From: Candidatus Parcubacteria bacterium
GTDB lineage: Bacteria > Patescibacteriota > Minisyncoccia > Minisyncoccales > Minisyncoccaceae
Assembly: GCA_017992335.1 (NCBI GenBank)
Contig: JAGOOU010000003.1
Span: forward strand, 1-8,317
Reading direction: 5' to 3'
DNA length: 8,317 nt
This document shows positions 6,626 through 8,317 of this stretch, one piece after another. The notes beneath the pieces are model-generated. The model had not been told where the DNA came from and did not search any database. It saw nothing but the letters and a program-made list of their open reading frames with translations. The position numbers were made by a program, and so were the translations under genes. Position 1 is the first letter of the stretch. Every line of letters begins with the position of its first letter.

Positions 6626-8211
6626 AAAAAATATTTATTTGCATTTTTGCATTACTATGTTTTTTTACATTTGCTAGTGCTGAAGAATTAGGTGTTGCGG
6701 AACCAAGCTTGCTTCCCAATAATCCATTCTATTTCTTAAAAGACATAGGAAGAGAAGTGCAATTGTTCCTTACTTTTAATCCAATTAAAAAAGCTGAACT
6801 AAGAATGGATTTTGTTAATCAAAAACTTGCTGAAGCGGAAAAGGTTTCTGAAAATAATCCGAGTAATCAAGATGCTATTAATAAAGCACTTGAAAATTAC
6901 AAGAAAGAAACAGAAAAACTATACAGTTATGCTGCAACATTAAATAAAAACAATTCCGATAATCAAGCATTGCTTAATAAAATAGTTTCTAATAATCTAC
7001 TTCACCAAGTTATTCTTGAACAAATGGAATATAGTTTAAGTAATAAGGAGAAGATAGCTGAAGTTAAAACAAAATCTTTAGAGAATTTAACTAATGCTTC
7101 TTTTAGTGTTAGCACTTCAGAACAAGTAAAAGAAAAACTTCAGGAAAAATTACAATCTCAAGACATCAAGCCAGTTTCAAAGATAGAGATTTTAGACAAA
7201 ATGGAAGAAAGATTAAACAACCAAGAACAAAAGAAAGCAATAATTCAATTGCAAGAACAAATGATTTCTCAGAATCTTGAAAATGAAAATTTGACTCAGG
7301 AGGAAAAGCTTAAAATTGAAGAAATAGCTAATGAGTTAAGTACAAATACAACTTACAAGAAAATGATTTTAGAAAATTTTGCCAGAAAAATCATTACTGA
7401 AAATCAATCAGTCTTAAATCAATTAGACGGAATCTCACAAGAAGATCTTCAAAAACTTAATGATTTAGCTCAAAATATTTTATCTCAAGAAGCAATTGAT
7501 ATTAATAATGTTGTGACTGAATTTAATTCTTTAGAAATTTCTCCTGAATCAAAAGGAATCATAGATGATGTTATAGGAGATTTGATTAATAAGATTAATA
7601 AAGATGATATTGCTTGCGCTACAATATATAATCCTGTTTGCGGTACTGATAATAAAACATATCCTAGTGCTTGTGAAGCTAAAAAAGCAGGTATTGATAT
7701 TGACTATAAAGGAGAATGCGGAGCTTGTGTACAAGAAAATGGAAGGGCTGTTTTAAATAAACAGAATTGCTGCGATAATCTAGTTTTCTGTCCTGTTGCA
7801 ATCGCAGGAGTAAGTAGCATGGGAATTTGTAGAAAAACCTGTGAAAGCAATAATGATATTCTTTGCACCACGGAATATAGTCCTGTTTGCGGAGACAATA
7901 ACAAAACATATTCTAATGCTTGTGAAGCTAAAAGAGCAGGAGTAGGAGTAAAATACAAGGGAAGATGTGAAGATGATAATCCTAACAGTGCTATTCCTAA
8001 TTCTCAATCTCAAACACCTGCTGTTCCAAGTCCTAATTCAATTCAAACAGCTAATCCTTCTTCAGAATACTGTTTAAAATTAGGATATGCTTTAGAAATA
8101 AGGAAGGGTAGTAATGGCGGAGAATACGGGGTTTGCAAGTTTCCAGATGGAACAGAATGCGAAGAATGGGCTTTTTACAGAGGAGAATGCGGAGCAAGCT
8201 TTAGAAAGTAA
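6622..8211 (+). CDS. Secreted protein: DUF5667-like, two Kazal-like domains, DUF333
   Basis: The 529-aa precursor starts with a signal peptide (residues 1-20, cleavage expected after FASA). Residues about 28-125 (NNPFYFLKD, FNPIKKAELRMDF) resemble DUF5667, a family seen in exported proteins. A Gln/Asn/Glu/Lys-rich helical region runs to about 328. The C-terminal third holds Kazal-like domain 1 (Cys332, 340, 351, 366), a six-Cys module (Cys369, 383, 384, 390, 403, 407), Kazal-like domain 2 (Cys415, 423, 434, 449), a Pro/Ser/Asn linker (451-482) and a DUF333 domain (483-524; Cys484, 505, 513, 523). Kazal domains usually inhibit serine proteases; here protection from, or contact with, a host or neighbouring cell is only inferred. 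There is no lipobox and no C-terminal anchor. The start overlaps the thrS stop as ATGA, so translation is coupled. The domain order is secure, the role unknown. Confidence 0.9.
   Translation: MKKIFICIFALLCFFTFASAEELGVAEPSLLPNNPFYFLKDIGREVQLFLTFNPIKKAELRMDFVNQKLAEAEKVSENNPSNQDAINKALENYKKETEKLYSYAATLNKNNSDNQALLNKIVSNNLLHQVILEQMEYSLSNKEKIAEVKTKSLENLTNASFSVSTSEQVKEKLQEKLQSQDIKPVSKIEILDKMEERLNNQEQKKAIIQLQEQMISQNLENENLTQEEKLKIEEIANELSTNTTYKKMILENFARKIITENQSVLNQLDGISQEDLQKLNDLAQNILSQEAIDINNVVTEFNSLEISPESKGIIDDVIGDLINKINKDDIACATIYNPVCGTDNKTYPSACEAKKAGIDIDYKGECGACVQENGRAVLNKQNCCDNLVFCPVAIAGVSSMGICRKTCESNNDILCTTEYSPVCGDNNKTYSNACEAKRAGVGVKYKGRCEDDNPNSAIPNSQSQTPAVPSPNSIQTANPSSEYCLKLGYALEIRKGSNGGEYGVCKFPDGTECEEWAFYRGECGASFRK
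7615..7719 (+). repeat. Kazal-like domain copy 1
   Basis: This stretch encodes Cys332 to Cys366 of the secreted protein (cysteine spacing 8, 11, 15) with the core PVCGTDNKTY. The inhibitory-site residues, by analogy with ovomucoid, would be Thr334 (P1) and Ile335 (P1'). Ser349 takes the place of the Asn that usually supports the reactive loop. Positions 7630-7692 match copy 2 at 52 of 63 bases by my hand count, which points to internal duplication. Confidence 0.8.
7864..7968 (+). repeat. Kazal-like domain copy 2
   Basis: This stretch encodes Cys415 to Cys449 with the same cysteine spacing as copy 1 (8, 11, 15) and the core PVCGDNNKTYSNAC. The inferred P1 residue is Thr417 and P1' is Glu418. 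The loop-supporting Asn is kept (Asn432), so this copy is the better candidate for a working inhibitor. It starts 249 nt after copy 1, with the six-Cys module between them. Confidence 0.8.
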
Positions 8212-8215
8212 GCTA

Positions 8216-8244
8216 TTGACAAATTATTAATATTATGTAATAAC
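8216..8244 (+). promoter_or_regulatory. Possible promoter right after the secreted-protein gene
   Basis: A perfect TTGACA (8216-8221) begins 5 nt after the stop codon. With a 17-bp spacer the -10 would be AATAAC (8239-8244, 4 of 6 matches), preceded by TG at 8236-8237 as in an extended -10. TGTAAT (8236-8241) matches better but leaves only 14 bp. Transcription would start near 8251, just before the hairpin at 8275-8316. The region has no ORF of note. The -35 is convincing and the -10 is not. Confidence 0.4.
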
Positions 8245-8274
8245 AATTGCATGTTCGTTTAATTATTATTCTGG

Positions 8275-8316
8275 TGGTTTACTTTAATAGTATATTTGTA
8301 TTATTAAAGTAGGCCA
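8275..8316 (+). terminator. Long hairpin at the right edge; terminator or structured RNA
   Basis: A perfect 10-bp inverted repeat (TACTTTAATA at 8280-8289 and TATTAAAGTA at 8302-8311) extends on both sides to about 18 pairs when G-U pairs are allowed: outward 8275-8279 with 8312-8316, inward 8290-8292 with 8299-8301, leaving a 6-nt loop. The wobble pairs exist only in plus-strand RNA, which suggests the plus strand is the functional one. It lies about 65 nt after the last operon gene, which fits a terminator, but the window ends one base later, so no U-tract can be seen. It could instead be a leader structure or small RNA. Confidence 0.5.
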
Positions 8317-8317
8317 T

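Noticed and set aside
6622..6690. Lipoprotein signal at Cys13 of the secreted protein
   Set aside because: The residues before Cys13 are ALL, which does not fit a lipobox, and more hydrophobic residues follow before an AxA-type cleavage site at 18-20.
7549..8013. Four overlapping minus-strand ORFs of 61-84 aa behind the Kazal region
   Set aside because: They overlap each other in different frames and are antisense to a cysteine-rich coding region with clear domain signals. Their apparent length reflects the scarcity of antisense stop codons there.
8224..8243. AT-rich inverted repeat TTATTA/TAATAA as an operator
   Set aside because: Six A/T-only pairs around an 8-nt loop are expected by chance in DNA this AT-rich, and no regulator gene is nearby.
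8280..8311. Terminal inverted repeat of an insertion sequence
   Set aside because: No transposase or target-site duplication is visible, and the arms face each other across only 12 nt, so a local RNA hairpin is the better reading.

Overview
The window reads as a compact, AT-rich bacterial chromosome segment (G+C about one third by eye) with seven features of clear coding or near-coding logic and almost no intergenic DNA. The standard genetic code fits: TGA ends three genes and never interrupts a reading frame. Bacterial DnaE and ThrRS, a shortened DnaE C-terminus, a ThrRS without its TGS domain, and a secreted DUF5667-type protein with Kazal and DUF333 modules together suggest a small-genome Patescibacteria/CPR (Parcubacteria-like) member. 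The taxonomic placement is inference, not proof.

Layout. Positions 1-59 carry a consensus minus-strand promoter and a Shine-Dalgarno site for a gene that begins just outside the left edge. Next, on the minus strand, come a small unrecognised ORF (60-287) and rnhB (319-912). Transcription reads rnhB, then the small ORF, then a hairpin terminator that ends directly against the outgoing promoter. A 47-bp divergent gap (913-959) separates these from a plus-strand cluster that fills the rest: a 211-aa protein made of 11-residue solenoid repeats (960-1595), dnaE (1597-4857), thrS (4865-6625) and a secreted cysteine-rich protein (6622-8211). The gaps in the cluster are 1, 7 and -4 nt, so it looks like one operon. 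The last 106 nt hold a TTGACA box and a long hairpin cut by the window edge.

How the genes fit together. rnhB (removal of ribonucleotides and RNA primers), dnaE (replication) and thrS (Thr-tRNA charging) are housekeeping genes. Two unusual proteins share the operon with dnaE and thrS: the cytoplasmic-looking repeat protein, nearly fused to dnaE by 1-nt spacing, and the exported protein, which overlaps thrS by ATGA. The exported protein is the most interesting object here. It has a signal peptide, a DUF5667-like and helical region without any cysteine, then 18 cysteines in five steps: Kazal, six-cysteine module, Kazal, linker, DUF333. Both Kazal copies have lost the same disulfide pair.

No CRISPR array, mobile element, tRNA or rRNA gene was recognised, and no gene-free stretch exceeds 300 bases.
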